Origin: Albimonas pacifica
GTDB taxonomy: Bacteria > Pseudomonadota > Alphaproteobacteria > Rhodobacterales > Rhodobacteraceae
Length of the DNA stretch: 64,000 bases
NCBI RefSeq assembly: GCF_900113695.1
Contig: NZ_FOQH01000008.1
Span: 62,001-126,000 of the forward strand
Reading direction: 5' to 3'
The notes below the pieces were generated by a model. That model worked only from the letters and a program-made list of their open reading frames with translations. It did no database searches and was not told the origin of the DNA. A program made the translations under genes and the position numbers. Shown here piece by piece: positions 24,206 through 33,893 of this stretch; the stretch's first letter is position 1; every line of letters starts with the position of its first letter.

Positions 24206-27049
24206 ATGCCCATGGATAAGACCTTCGACGCCGCCTCGGCCGAACCCGAGATCTACGCCCGCTGGGAGGAGGCCGGCGCCTTCGCCGCGGGCGCGAACGC
24301 GAAGCCGGGGGCCGAGAGCTTCTCGATCGTGATCCCGCCGCCCAACGTGACGGGGTCGCTGCACATCGGCCACGCGCTGAACAACACGCTGCAGGACATC
24401 CTGATCCGCTGGAAGCGCATGCAGGGCTACGACACCCTGTGGCAGCCCGGCCAGGACCACGCCGGCATCGCCACGCAGATGGTGGTCGAGCGCAAGCTGG
24501 CCGCCGAGGGCAACGCCGGCCGCCGAGAGATGGGCCGCGAGGCCTTCACGGCGAAGATCTGGGAGTGGAAGGCCGAGAGCGGCTCGACCATCCTCAACCA
24601 GCTCCGCCGTCTGGGCGCCTCCTGCGACTGGTCGCGCAACGCTTTTACAATGTCCGGCGCGCCCGGCGCCCCGGAAGGCGAGGACGGCAACTTCCACGAT
24701 GCGGTTCTAAAAGTCTTCGTCGAGCTGCACCGCGCGGGCCTGATCTACCGCGACAAGCGCCTGGTGAACTGGGATCCGCATTTCGAGACGGCGATCTCGG
24801 ATCTCGAGGTCGAGCAGGTCGAGGAAAAGGGCCATCTCTGGCGCTTCCGCTACAAGCTGGCCGACGGCGAGACCTACGACCACCCGATGGTCCGCGAGGA
24901 GATCGACGGCGAGCCGACCCTGCGCCCCTGGACCCCCGACGACGACGACCCAGAGGCGTGGGAGGAGCGCGACTACATCGTCGTCGCCACCACCCGCCCC
25001 GAGACCATGCTCGGCGACACCGGCGTCGCGGTCGCTGCCGACGACGTGCGCTATGCCGGCCTGATTGGAAAATCGGTGATCCTGCCGCTGGTCGGCCGCC
25101 GCATCCCGATCGTCGCCGACGAGCACGCCGACCCCTCCAAGGGCACCGGCGCGGTGAAGATCACCCCCGCCCACGACTTCAACGATTTCGAGGTCGGCAA
25201 GCGCGCCGGCCTGCCGCGCATCAACGTCATGACCTCGCGCGCCGCCATCACCATCGAGGGCAACGCCGAGTTCCTCGAGGGCGCCTCGCCCTCGCCGGAG
25301 GTCCTCGCGCTGGAGGGGCTCGACCGCTTCGTCGCCCGCAAGGCGATCGTGGACCTGGCCGAGGGGCAGGGCTGGCTCGACGGCATCGACGACGAGCAGC
25401 ACGTCGTCCCGCATGGCGACCGCTCCAAGGTCCCGGTGGAGCCCTGGCTGACCGACCAGTGGTTCGTCGACGCCAAGACGCTCGCCAAGGAGGCGCTGGC
25501 CGCCGCCCATGACGGCCGCACCACCTTCCACCCGGCGAACTGGGTGAAGACCTACGACCACTGGATGGAGAACATCGAGCCCTGGTGCATCTCGCGCCAG
25601 CTGTGGTGGGGCCACCAGATCCCGGTCTGGTACGGGCCCGATGGAAAAATCTTCTGCGAGATGTCGGAGGCCGAGGCGCTCGCCGCCGCCCGCGCCCATT
25701 ACGAGGGCGAGGTCGAGCTGACCCGCGATCCCGACGTGCTGGACACCTGGTTCTCCTCGGGCCTCTGGCCGCAGGGCACCTTCGGGTGGCCCGAGCAGAC
25801 GCCGGAGCTGGCGCGGTATTACCCGACCTCGGTGCTGATCACCGGCTTCGACATCATCTTCTTCTGGGTCGCCCGGATGATGATGATGGGCCTGCACTTC
25901 ATGAAGGACGGCGAGGGCCGTCCCCAGGCGCCTTTCCATGACGTCTATGTCCACGCGCTGGTGCGCGACGAGAAGGGCAAGAAGATGTCGAAGAGCCTGG
26001 GCAACGTCATCGACCCGCTCGACCTGATCGACGAGTACGGGGCGGACGCGATGCGCTTCACGCTGGCCTCGATGGCGGCGATGGGGCGGGACATCAAGCT
26101 GGCGGTCTCCCGCGTCGCCGGCTACCGCAACTTCGCGACCAAGCTGTGGAACGCCGCCCGTTTCGCCGAGATGAACGGCTGCAAGCCGGTCGTGGGCTTC
26201 GACCCCGCCCAGGTGCAGGCGCCGGTCAACCGCTGGATCGTGGGCGAGACCGTGCGCATCGCCGCCACCGTCGACCAGGCCCTGACCGACTACCGCTTCA
26301 ACGACGCCGCCAACGCCCTTTACGGCCACGTCTGGGGCGTGGTCTGCGACTGGTACGTCGAATTTGCAAAACCCCTGCTGATGGGCGAGGACGGGCCGGC
26401 CAAGGACGAGACCCGGGCGACGCTCGCCTGGGCCATCGACCAGTGCCTGAAGCTCCTGCACCCGTTCATGCCCTACGTGACCGAGGCGCTGTGGGGCGCC
26501 ATCGCCTCCCGCTCGAAGATGCTGATCCATGCGGACTGGCCGGCGCTGGACGCGGGTCTGGCCGACCCTGCCGCGGATGCGCGCGTCGGCCGGCTGGTGT
26601 CGCTGATCGAGGCGATCCGCTCGGTGCGCGCGGAGATGAACGTGCCGCCCTCGGCGAAGCTCGCGCTGCTGCTGGTGGACGGGGACGCCGAGCTGGAGGC
26701 CGCCATCGCCGAGGACCTGCCGCTGATCGAGCGGCTGGCCCGCGTCGAGGGGTTCTCGCGCGCGACCGAGGCCCCGAAGGGCGCGGCGACCATTCCCGTG
26801 ACGGGGGGCGCGCTGGCGCTGCCGCTGGCCGGCATCGTCGACGGCAAGGCCGAGAAGGCGCGGCTGGAGAAGGCGCTGAGCAAGGTCGAGAAGGAGGCCG
26901 CGGGGATCGAGAAGAAGCTCTCCAACCCCGGGTTCCTGTCCAAGGCTCCCGACGAGGTGGTCGAGGAGAACCGCGAGCGGCTCGCCGAGGCCAGGGCCGA
27001 GGCCGAGCGCCTGCGCGTCGCCGCCGCCCGCGCCGCCGAGCTGGTCTGA
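24206..27049 (+). CDS. valS: Valyl-tRNA synthetase
   Basis: The 947-residue class-I synthetase has HIGH at 53-56 ([17 protein letters not shown]) and KMSKS at 593-597 (KKMSKSLGN). A CP1 editing domain ([34 protein letters not shown]), an anticodon domain and a C-terminal coiled coil ([22 protein letters not shown]) follow. It charges tRNA-Val. A second in-frame ATG two codons on is equally possible. The gene has five isolated A4-A5/T4 tracts made of rare codons (24643, 24709, 25069, 25645, 26368). Confidence 0.98.
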   Translation: MPMDKTFDAASAEPEIYARWEEAGAFAAGANAKPGAESFSIVIPPPNVTGSLHIGHALNNTLQDILIRWKRMQGYDTLWQPGQDHAGIATQMVVERKLAAEGNAGRREMGREAFTAKIWEWKAESGSTILNQLRRLGASCDWSRNAFTMSGAPGAPEGEDGNFHDAVLKVFVELHRAGLIYRDKRLVNWDPHFETAISDLEVEQVEEKGHLWRFRYKLADGETYDHPMVREEIDGEPTLRPWTPDDDDPEAWEERDYIVVATTRPETMLGDTGVAVAADDVRYAGLIGKSVILPLVGRRIPIVADEHADPSKGTGAVKITPAHDFNDFEVGKRAGLPRINVMTSRAAITIEGNAEFLEGASPSPEVLALEGLDRFVARKAIVDLAEGQGWLDGIDDEQHVVPHGDRSKVPVEPWLTDQWFVDAKTLAKEALAAAHDGRTTFHPANWVKTYDHWMENIEPWCISRQLWWGHQIPVWYGPDGKIFCEMSEAEALAAARAHYEGEVELTRDPDVLDTWFSSGLWPQGTFGWPEQTPELARYYPTSVLITGFDIIFFWVARMMMMGLHFMKDGEGRPQAPFHDVYVHALVRDEKGKKMSKSLGNVIDPLDLIDEYGADAMRFTLASMAAMGRDIKLAVSRVAGYRNFATKLWNAARFAEMNGCKPVVGFDPAQVQAPVNRWIVGETVRIAATVDQALTDYRFNDAANALYGHVWGVVCDWYVEFAKPLLMGEDGPAKDETRATLAWAIDQCLKLLHPFMPYVTEALWGAIASRSKMLIHADWPALDAGLADPAADARVGRLVSLIEAIRSVRAEMNVPPSAKLALLLVDGDAELEAAIAEDLPLIERLARVEGFSRATEAPKGAATIPVTGGALALPLAGIVDGKAEKARLEKALSKVEKEAAGIEKKLSNPGFLSKAPDEVVEENRERLAEARAEAERLRVAAARAAELV

Positions 27050-27122
27050 TCCGCCCGTCCTGCGGCGCCCGCTGACGCGGGCCGACCTTCGCCTCGGGCC
27101 GCGCCTTCGCGCGGCCCTCAAG

Positions 27123-27146
27123 GGCCCCCGCGATGCGGGGGCCTTT
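27123..27146. terminator. Terminator between valS and dprA
   Basis: GGCCCCCGC (27123-27131) and GCGGGGGCC (27135-27143) form a 9-bp stem with a GAT loop followed by TTT. It sits in the gap between two converging genes, mainly serving valS. Confidence 0.7.
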
Positions 27147-27162
27147 CGCGTCCGGCCGGGCG

Positions 27163-28380
27163 CTATTCCGGCAGCAGGGCCACCAGGCCGCCCGGGCGGC
27201 GGTCGAGCCGGCCGGCGAGCTCCAGCTCCAGCAGCACGTCGGCGAGCGCCGAGAGGGGGGCGCCGGAGAGGCGGGCGAGCTCGTCCTCCTCCACCGGCGC
27301 GAGGCCGAGCAGGTCGCGGATCCGGGCGCGCAGGGCGGCGTCGTCGGGAGCGGCGGAGAGCGGGGAGCGGGCGAAGGGGGCGTCGGGCTCGGCGAGGCCC
27401 GGGGCTTCGGCCTGCGGGGCGGGGAGGCCGGTGGCGGCGTCCGGATCGTCGAGGACCGTCGAGGCCGCCGCCTCCAGCGCCTCGATCACGTCGTCGACGT
27501 GGCGCACGAGGGTGGCGCCCTGGCGGATCAGGGCGTTGCCCCCCTCGGACCGCGGGTCGAGGGGGGAGCCGGGGACGGCCAGCACCTCGCGCCCCTGCTC
27601 GAGCGCGAAATCGGCGGTGATCAGGGAGCCGGAGCGGGCCGCGGCCTCGATCAGGATCACGGCGCGCGAGAGCCCCGCGATCACCCGGTTGCGGCGGGGG
27701 AAGTGACGGCCCTGGGGGGCGAGGCCGATGGGCGCCTCGGAGACCACGGCGCCGGCCTGGGCGATGCGCTCGGCGAGCGCGGCGTGGTCGGAAGGGTAGA
27801 CGTCGCGCACGCAGCCGGCGACGGCGGCGACCGTGCCCCCGCCCTCGTCGGCGACCGAGAGGGCGGCGTCATGCGCCGCCCCGTCGACGCCGCGCGCGAG
27901 GCCGGAGACGGTCCACAGGCACTGCCGCCCCAGGTCGGCCGCCAGCGCGCGGGCCATGCGCAGCCCGACGGCGGAGGCGTTGCGGGCCCCCACGATGGCG
28001 ATGGAGGGGCGCGAGAGCGCGGCCGGGTCGCCGCGCACCCACAGCACCGGCGGCGGATCGGGGATGCGCGCCAGCGCCGCCGGGTAGCCCGCCCGGCCCC
28101 AGACCAGCAGGGTCGCGCCGGCGGCGGCGCCGGCCTCGACCTCCCGCTCCGCCTGGCCGATGGAGGCGACGGTCACGCCCGCGGCCCCGCCGCGGCCGGC
28201 GAGATCCGGCAACGCCTCCAGCGCCCGGGCAGGGGAGCCGAACCGGCGCACCAGGCGCACCCAGGTCGAGGGCCCGACGTTGCGGCTGCGCGCGAGGCGC
28301 AGGGCGTCCAGCGCCTCGGCCTGCGAGGGTTTCGGGACGGCGACCGGTTCGGGACGCTTCAGGTCCAGGCGCGCCTGCAT
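27163..28380 (-). CDS. dprA: DNA-processing protein DprA
   Basis: The 405-residue protein has an N-terminal helical/SAM-like part, a central Rossmann-fold Smf/DprA domain (SIAIVGARNASAVGLRMARALAADLG, SGLARGVDGAAHDAAL, GSLITADFALEQGREVLAVPGS) and a C-terminal winged-helix domain (residues about 345-400). DprA loads RecA on incoming single-stranded DNA during transformation. It is the last gene of the pyrB-PH-pyrC-plsY-dprA cluster, 54 bases after plsY. Confidence 0.94.
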   Translation of the reverse strand: MQARLDLKRPEPVAVPKPSQAEALDALRLARSRNVGPSTWVRLVRRFGSPARALEALPDLAGRGGAAGVTVASIGQAEREVEAGAAAGATLLVWGRAGYPAALARIPDPPPVLWVRGDPAALSRPSIAIVGARNASAVGLRMARALAADLGRQCLWTVSGLARGVDGAAHDAALSVADEGGGTVAAVAGCVRDVYPSDHAALAERIAQAGAVVSEAPIGLAPQGRHFPRRNRVIAGLSRAVILIEAAARSGSLITADFALEQGREVLAVPGSPLDPRSEGGNALIRQGATLVRHVDDVIEALEAAASTVLDDPDAATGLPAPQAEAPGLAEPDAPFARSPLSAAPDDAALRARIRDLLGLAPVEEDELARLSGAPLSALADVLLELELAGRLDRRPGGLVALLPE

Positions 28381-28434
28381 GGGGCCTCCTATCGGGCGAT
28401 CCCGACAGGTGACGCGGGCAGGGTTAAGCCGGGG

Positions 28435-29097
28435 TTAACCGCGCGGCTTCGCGCCGATCTTCGACTCCGTGCCGCGCGCGAGCCGGCCGAGGTTCTCGTG
28501 ATGCTTGGCGAAGACCAGGGCGGCCAGCAGGACGAAGAGCCCCACCGCCTCCAGCCGCCCGAAGGCCCAGAGCGCCAGCGGCGAGGCCGCCGCCGCCGCC
28601 AGCCCGCCGACCGAGGAATAGCGGGTCAGCGCCGCCGCCCCGAGCCACACGGCGAGGCACACCAGCCCCGCGGGCCAGCTCAGCGCCAGGGTGCAGCCGA
28701 GGATCGTGGCCACCCCCTTGCCGCCGCGGAACCGCAGCCAGACGGGGAAACAGTGGCCGATCATCGCCCCGCAGGCGCCCAGCACCGCGGCGTCGGGGCC
28801 CCACATGCCGGCGATCAGCACCGCCGCCGCGCCCTTGCCCGCGTCCAGCAGCAGGGTCAGCGCCGCGGCCGCCTTGTTGCCGGTGCGCAGCACGTTGGTG
28901 GCGCCGATGTTGCCCGAGCCGACCTTGGTCAGGTCCCCCAGCCCGAAGGCGCGGCTGAGCAGCACCCCCATCGGGATCGAGCCGAGCAGGTAGCCCAGCA
29001 GCAGCGCGCCCAGCAGATACGGCAGCGCCGCGTCGAGGCCGGGGGCCGCGGTCTCGCCCAGCAGGGCGCGCAGCCATTCGGGGATCATCCGGCTCAT
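28435..29097 (-). CDS. plsY: Glycerol-3-phosphate acyltransferase PlsY
   Basis: The 220-residue inner-membrane enzyme has the three PlsY motifs: YLLGSIPMGVLLSR near residue 35-48, GSGNIGATNVLRTG near 60-75 and LRFRGGKGVAT in the middle. It transfers the acyl group of PlsX-made acyl-phosphate to glycerol-3-phosphate. The N-terminal extension of about 25 residues is longer than usual. The ATG overlaps the stop of the dihydroorotase-like gene by four bases. Confidence 0.95.
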   Translation of the reverse strand: MSRMIPEWLRALLGETAAPGLDAALPYLLGALLLGYLLGSIPMGVLLSRAFGLGDLTKVGSGNIGATNVLRTGNKAAAALTLLLDAGKGAAAVLIAGMWGPDAAVLGACGAMIGHCFPVWLRFRGGKGVATILGCTLALSWPAGLVCLAVWLGAAALTRYSSVGGLAAAAASPLALWAFGRLEAVGLFVLLAALVFAKHHENLGRLARGTESKIGAKPRG

Positions 29098-30383
29098 GCG
29101 GCCTGCGCCTCCCGCGCGAAGATCTGCCGGCCGGCGACGAAGCTGCGCAGGACCCGGCCCTGCATCCGGCGCAGGTCGTAGGGGGTGTTCTTGGAGCGCG
29201 AGTGCAGCTGCGCCCGGTCCAGCACCCAGGGCGCGCCCGGATCGAACAGCACCAGGTCCGCGGGCGCCCCGGGGGCGAGGCGCCCGGCCTCCAGCCCCAG
29301 CAGCCGGGCGGGGGTCAGCGCGAGCCGCGTGAACAGCGTCGGCAGGTCCAGCGCCCCCGCATGCACCAGCTGCAGCGCGGCGGGCAGCAGCGTCTCCAGA
29401 CCCACGGCGCCATGGGCGGCCTGCTCGTAGGGGAGGCGCTTGAGCTCCTCGTCCTGGGGCAGGTGGGCCGAGGTGATCACGTCCACCAGCCCGTCGGCGA
29501 CGGCCTGGACGAGGGCCTGGCGGTCCTCCTCGGCGCGCAGCGGCGGGCGCAGTTTGAAGAAGGTGCGGTAGGGCTCGATGTCGAGCTCGTTGAGGGTCAG
29601 GTGGTGGACCGAGGCGCCGGCCGAGATCTTCAGCCCCGCCCGCTTGCCCCGCGCCAGCGCCTCGAGCGCCATGCGGGTCGAGAGCTGGTCGGCGTGATAG
29701 CGGGCGCCGGTCAGCTCGACCAGCGCGAGGTCGCGCTCGAGCTGCATGCGCTCGGCCATGGCGGGGACGCCGGGCAGGCCGGACTTGGCGGCGAAGAAGC
29801 TCTCGGTCGCGCAGCCCTGGGCGGAGAGCACGGGCTCCTGCGGGTGGTGGATCACCAGCGCGTCGAGGGATTTCGCGTAGGTCAGGGCGCGGCGGAAGAC
29901 GGTGGGGTCGGCGACCGGGTGGTCGCCGTCGGTGAAGGCGACGGCGCCGGCGTCGGAGAGGAACCCCATCTCGGACATGCGCTTGCCGGCGCAGCCCTGG
30001 GTCAGGGCCCCCATCAGCTTCACGTTCACCGGGCAGACGGCGGCGGCGCGGCGAAGGGCGAACTCCAGCACCGCGGGGTCGTCGGCGACGGGGTCGGTGT
30101 CGGGGCGCACCACCAGCGTGGTGACGCCGCCGGCGGCGGCGGCGAGGCCGGCGGTGCGGTAGCTCTCGCGGTGGCGGGCGCCGGGCTCGCCGACGTAGAC
30201 GGACAGGTCGACGATGCCGGGGGCGAGGGCGCGGCCGGCGCAGTCGACCACCGTCGAGGGTTTCGCCGCGCCCGCGTCGCCGACGGCGGCGATGCGGCCG
30301 TCCTCGATCAGCAGGTCGCCGCGGGTCTCGGTCCCGGCCTCGGGGTCGATCAGCAGGGCGTCGCGCAGCAGGGTCGTGGTCAT
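29094..30383 (-). CDS. Dihydroorotase-like protein lacking metal ligands (PyrC'/PyrX type)
   Basis: The 429-residue amidohydrolase-fold protein lies in the pyrB cluster. Active class-I dihydroorotases have DxHxHxR after the first strand. Here the segment is GIVDLSVYVGEPG, with S61 and Y63 in place of the two His and G65 for Arg. The Asp of the TDHAPH motif is also absent (TSAHLPQDEE around residue 304). Pseudo-dihydroorotases with these changes bind aspartate carbamoyltransferase and stabilise it (Pseudomonas PyrC'). It is therefore probably structural; an active PyrC should be elsewhere. Both ends overlap neighbours by four bases. Confidence 0.88.
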   Translation of the reverse strand: MTTTLLRDALLIDPEAGTETRGDLLIEDGRIAAVGDAGAAKPSTVVDCAGRALAPGIVDLSVYVGEPGARHRESYRTAGLAAAAGGVTTLVVRPDTDPVADDPAVLEFALRRAAAVCPVNVKLMGALTQGCAGKRMSEMGFLSDAGAVAFTDGDHPVADPTVFRRALTYAKSLDALVIHHPQEPVLSAQGCATESFFAAKSGLPGVPAMAERMQLERDLALVELTGARYHADQLSTRMALEALARGKRAGLKISAGASVHHLTLNELDIEPYRTFFKLRPPLRAEEDRQALVQAVADGLVDVITSAHLPQDEELKRLPYEQAAHGAVGLETLLPAALQLVHAGALDLPTLFTRLALTPARLLGLEAGRLAPGAPADLVLFDPGAPWVLDRAQLHSRSKNTPYDLRRMQGRVLRSFVAGRQIFAREAQAA

Positions 30384-30976
30384 GTCGGAACGCTTCCGTT
30401 TCGCGTCGCGGAGCTCGCCTCCAGACCCTTGCGGGCGGCGGTGGCGAGGGCGTGGACCGACCGGGCCTCGGGCAGGGCCAGGTCGTCGAAGATCAGCCAG
30501 GGCTTGCGCCAGGTCCAGCGGCGAAGTTCCGAGCCTCGGCCCCGGGGCGGCGGGTCGCCGAAGGTCACCATGCCGAAGCCGGCGTCGAGGGCGGGGGCGG
30601 AGCCCTCGGTCAGCGGGATCGAGCGGATCCGCTGGTCGGGCCAGCGCGTCGCCGCGAGGGCGCGGCGGTCGGTCAGCGCATAGCGCGTGCCGCGGCGCAC
30701 GCTCCGCTCCCACAGCTTCCAGCCCGCGAGACCGCCCGCCGCCACGACGCCTGCGACGATCCAGACCGCGTCGTCCCCGCTGCGCAGGCCGGGAATGGCC
30801 AGCAGCACCGCCATCATCAGCAGCACCGGCGAGGCGAGCGCCAGGATCATCCAGTCCCCGCGGGTCATCCAGCGCTTGTCCGGCTCGTTCACCCACAGCA
30901 GGCGCTCGCCGGGCTCGAGCCACGGGGCCCAGGCCTCCTGCTCGGGATGGGGCTGGTCGTCGGGGGGCGAGGTCAC
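30380..30976 (-). CDS. Membrane protein with bacterial PH-like domain
   Basis: The 198-residue protein has an acidic N-terminus ([18 protein letters not shown]), two membrane segments (about residues 43-63 and 70-88) and a C-terminal beta-rich part with [12 protein letters not shown], the typical bacterial PH/YdbT-like pattern. Function is unknown. It starts at a GTG overlapping the pyrB stop and ends overlapping the next start, so it is translationally locked between pyrB and the dihydroorotase-like gene. Confidence 0.8.
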   Translation of the reverse strand: MTSPPDDQPHPEQEAWAPWLEPGERLLWVNEPDKRWMTRGDWMILALASPVLLMMAVLLAIPGLRSGDDAVWIVAGVVAAGGLAGWKLWERSVRRGTRYALTDRRALAATRWPDQRIRSIPLTEGSAPALDAGFGMVTFGDPPPRGRGSELRRWTWRKPWLIFDDLALPEARSVHALATAARKGLEASSATRNGSVPT

Positions 30977-31926
30977 GCGGCGGTCCCCTGCGCCTCGGCC
31001 AGCAGTTCGAGGACGGCCATGCGCACCGCGACGCCCATCTCCACCTGCTCGCCGATCACCGAGCGCTCGGGGTCGTCGGCGACCAGCGCGTCGATCTCGA
31101 CGCCGCGGTTCATCGGGCCGGGGTGCATGACGATGGCGTCGGGCTTGGCGCAGGCGAGCTTGCGGTGGTCGAGGCCGAAGCGGTGGAAGTACTCGCGCTG
31201 CGAGGGGACGAAGGCGCCCTCCATCCGCTCCTGCTGGAGGCGGAGCATCATCACCACGTCCGCGCCCTCGAGCCCCTTCTCCATGTCGTGGAAGACCTCG
31301 ACGCCGTAGCGGTCGATCTCGGGGGGCAGGAGCGTCGGCGGGGAGACCACGCGCACCCGGTTCTCCATCATCCCCAGCAGGATCATGTTCGAGCGCGCCA
31401 CGCGGCTGTGCGCCACGTCTCCGCAGATCGCCACGGTCAGCCGGTGCAGGCGGCCCTTGCGGCGGCGGATGGTGAGCGCGTCGAGCAGCGCCTGGGTCGG
31501 GTGCTCATGGCGCCCGTCGCCGGCGTTGATGACCGACGCGTCCACCTTCTGCGCCAGCAGCGCCACGGCGCCCGAGTGCTGGTGGCGCACCACGATCAGG
31601 TCGGGGTGCATGGCGTTGAGCGTGGCGGCGGTGTCGAGCAGCGTCTCGCCCTTCGACATCGAGGAGGTGCGCACCGACATGTTCATCACGTCCGCGCCCA
31701 GCCGCTTGCCCGCGATCTCGAAGCTCGCCTGGGTGCGGGTCGAGTTCTCGAAGAACAGGTTGATCTGGGTGAGGCCGCGCAGGGTGGACTTCTTCTTGTC
31801 CCGCGCCCGGTTCAGCGCGACGTAGTCCTCGGCCCGGTCGAGGATCGCGGTCACGTCGGCGGGGGACAGCTGCTCGATCCCCAGCAGGTGGCGGTGCGGC
31901 AGGCGGGGGGTCGGGGTGTCGGTCAC
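30973..31926 (-). CDS. pyrB: Aspartate carbamoyltransferase catalytic subunit
   Basis: The 317-residue enzyme makes carbamoyl-aspartate in pyrimidine synthesis. The carbamoyl-phosphate loop [22 protein letters not shown] is intact, as are the [14 protein letters not shown] and [12 protein letters not shown] motifs. The GTG at 31926 is preferred because AAGGGAG precedes it and the product then starts like relatives; an upstream ATG at 31986 would add 20 Arg-rich residues. No pyrI is present, consistent with pairing to the dihydroorotase-like subunit. Confidence 0.95.
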   Translation of the reverse strand: MTDTPTPRLPHRHLLGIEQLSPADVTAILDRAEDYVALNRARDKKKSTLRGLTQINLFFENSTRTQASFEIAGKRLGADVMNMSVRTSSMSKGETLLDTAATLNAMHPDLIVVRHQHSGAVALLAQKVDASVINAGDGRHEHPTQALLDALTIRRRKGRLHRLTVAICGDVAHSRVARSNMILLGMMENRVRVVSPPTLLPPEIDRYGVEVFHDMEKGLEGADVVMMLRLQQERMEGAFVPSQREYFHRFGLDHRKLACAKPDAIVMHPGPMNRGVEIDALVADDPERSVIGEQVEMGVAVRMAVLELLAEAQGTAA

Positions 31927-32136
31927 GCGGCGGCGGCTCCCTTGCGTTGCGCCCGCCTTATGGCGCCGGGGGCGGGGGGCGGGCAAGGGCGCAGGGCCGG
32001 CGGCCGCGCCCGCCCGGGCCCTGCGGGATCACGTTCGCCGGCGCCGGGCCCTCGCCCCGCTTGACGCGGGCGCGGCGGCGCCGTCCCGTGCGGAGGAAAA
32101 CGGCCCCCGCGGCGGGGCGAGAGGGAGGAGACGCGC

Positions 32137-32748
32137 ATGTACACCATCGTCGGAAATCCGCGGAACCGCAGCCTGCGGGCGATGTGGGCGCTGGAAGAGC
32201 TGGGCCAGGACTGGACGCTGGAGGCGGTGGCCCCGCAGACCGAGCGGATGCTGGCGGTCAACGCCACCGGCAAGGCCCCGGTGCTGCTGGTCGACGGCAC
32301 GCCGATCCCCGATTCGGTGGCGATCGTGACCTTCCTTTCCGACCGCCACGGGGCGCTGACCTTCCCCGCCGGCTCGCTCGAGCGCGGGCGCCAGGACGCG
32401 ATCACCCAGTTCATCGTGGACGAGCTGGAGGGCGCCTGCTGGACGGCGGCCAAGAACGACTTCATCCACCCCGAGGACAAGCGCTCGCCCGTGAAGCCCA
32501 CCTGCGCCTTCGAGTTCGAGCTGGCGCAGAAGCGGCTCGAGCGGCTGCTGGGCGAGGGGCCGTGGCTGATGGGCGAGACCTTCACCATCGCCGACATCCT
32601 CGCCGCCCACACGCTGAGCTGGGGGGAGCGGATGTTCCAGTGGCCGCTGACCGAGACACTGGCCGCCTACAAGGACCGCGCCATGTCGCGCCCCGCGCTG
32701 GGCGCCGCGATGGCCAAGGGCAAGGCGATGCTGGAAGCCGCCGCCTGA
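32137..32748 (+). CDS. Glutathione S-transferase family protein
   Basis: The 203-residue protein has an N-terminal thioredoxin-fold GST domain (MYTIVGNPRNRSLRAMWALEELGQ, then NATGKAPVLLVDGTPIPDSVAIVTFL with the cis-Pro and the Ser that bind glutathione) and a C-terminal helical domain ending ARPALGAAMAKGKAM-like. The substrate is unknown. It stands alone, transcribed away from the pyrB cluster, with GGGAGG upstream. Confidence 0.9.
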   Translation: MYTIVGNPRNRSLRAMWALEELGQDWTLEAVAPQTERMLAVNATGKAPVLLVDGTPIPDSVAIVTFLSDRHGALTFPAGSLERGRQDAITQFIVDELEGACWTAAKNDFIHPEDKRSPVKPTCAFEFELAQKRLERLLGEGPWLMGETFTIADILAAHTLSWGERMFQWPLTETLAAYKDRAMSRPALGAAMAKGKAMLEAAA

Positions 32749-32827
32749 GCCGTCCGCGCCCCGGCCCGCCCCCGGCGACGGGGGCGGGGATCGGGGCGGC
32801 GACGGGGACCGGGACGGGCCGGAGGCC

Positions 32828-33775
32828 TCAGGGCAGCGGGCCCCCTTCGTAGAGCCAGGCGACCGCCTGCGGGTCGGGGCAGATCCGCCCCCCGACCTCG
32901 CGCAGGTGGCGCGAGATCTCGGGGGTCATGCCCTCGGCCGCGGCCTGTCCGGTCTCGCCCTTGCGGATCATCGCGCCGGCTTCGAGAATCCGCACCTCGC
33001 CGGCGCTGCGCGCCTCGAACTTGTCCTCGTGCCGCTTCATCCAGGCGAAGGAGGCGTGCTCGAGCACCCGGGGCCAGGTCTGCGCATCCGGCTCGACCTC
33101 CAGGAACCCGGCGATGCGGCGGACCGAGCCTTCGAGGTCCCGCTTCATGTCCGAGAAGTGCAGGAACAGCACGTTGGGCTCATGGCGCAGCGGCCACCAG
33201 GCGGCGAGGAAGCCGAAGAAGGCGCCCTGCATGCCATGGGCGTCGACCACCTCGGCGTAGAAGCGGGGGAAGTCCGGCCGGCACAGCGCCTCGCGCGGCA
33301 TGCCCCACAGGGCGAACCAGGCGTCGGAGTGCTGTTCGAGGAACGGGCGGAAGGAGACGATCGCCTCCTCGGGATTGCGGAACACCACCACATACTTGAC
33401 GTCCCGCCCCGACCCCGGCGCCAGGAACGGCGCGTCGGGCGGGGCGGAGTGGGTCTTGAAGGCGCGCCTCGCCGTCGCAGGCATCGCCGCGACCCGGTCG
33501 GCCACGTCCTGGGGCGTCTCGCCGGGGTGGGCGAGGAACTCGATCCAGGGCACTTCCTCGTAGATGTCGCGGAACTCCGAAGGGGCCCCGGCGAGGAGCT
33601 GGTGGACGATGTTCATCGTCCAGGTGGTGCCGCTCTTGGGCGGGACCGAGATCACCACGTCGCCGTCGCGCCAGGCGATCCGGCTCTGGATGCCCGGATC
33701 GATCCAGGGCGGGCCTGCGCGGGGGGGGCCTGCCTCGGGAGGCGCGGATCGGGCGGCGTCGCTCATCGTGGACAT
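32828..33775 (-). CDS. Sulfotransferase domain protein
   Basis: The 315-residue cytosolic-type sulfotransferase has the PAPS 5'-phosphosulfate loop VPPKSGTTWTMNIVHQLL (about residues 43-60) and the 3'-phosphate site VVVFRNPEEAIVSF (about 130-143). A C-terminal RKGETGQAAAEG-like stretch resembles the RKGxxGDWKNxF loop. It transfers sulfate from PAPS to an acceptor hydroxyl or amine. The acceptor is unknown. The next minus-strand gene upstream is a methyltransferase; the 118-base gap makes an operon possible. Confidence 0.88.
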   Translation of the reverse strand: MSTMSDAARSAPPEAGPPRAGPPWIDPGIQSRIAWRDGDVVISVPPKSGTTWTMNIVHQLLAGAPSEFRDIYEEVPWIEFLAHPGETPQDVADRVAAMPATARRAFKTHSAPPDAPFLAPGSGRDVKYVVVFRNPEEAIVSFRPFLEQHSDAWFALWGMPREALCRPDFPRFYAEVVDAHGMQGAFFGFLAAWWPLRHEPNVLFLHFSDMKRDLEGSVRRIAGFLEVEPDAQTWPRVLEHASFAWMKRHEDKFEARSAGEVRILEAGAMIRKGETGQAAAEGMTPEISRHLREVGGRICPDPQAVAWLYEGGPLP

Positions 33776-33893
33776 CCTGTCTGGCGCGCGCCCCGGTCGG
33801 GGAGGGCCAAGGAGGCGCGGGGCGCCCCGCGGCGCGGGGACGGTCTGACCCAGAGTAAGCGCCGCCGGGGGAAGCGCAAGCGCCTGACGCCGC

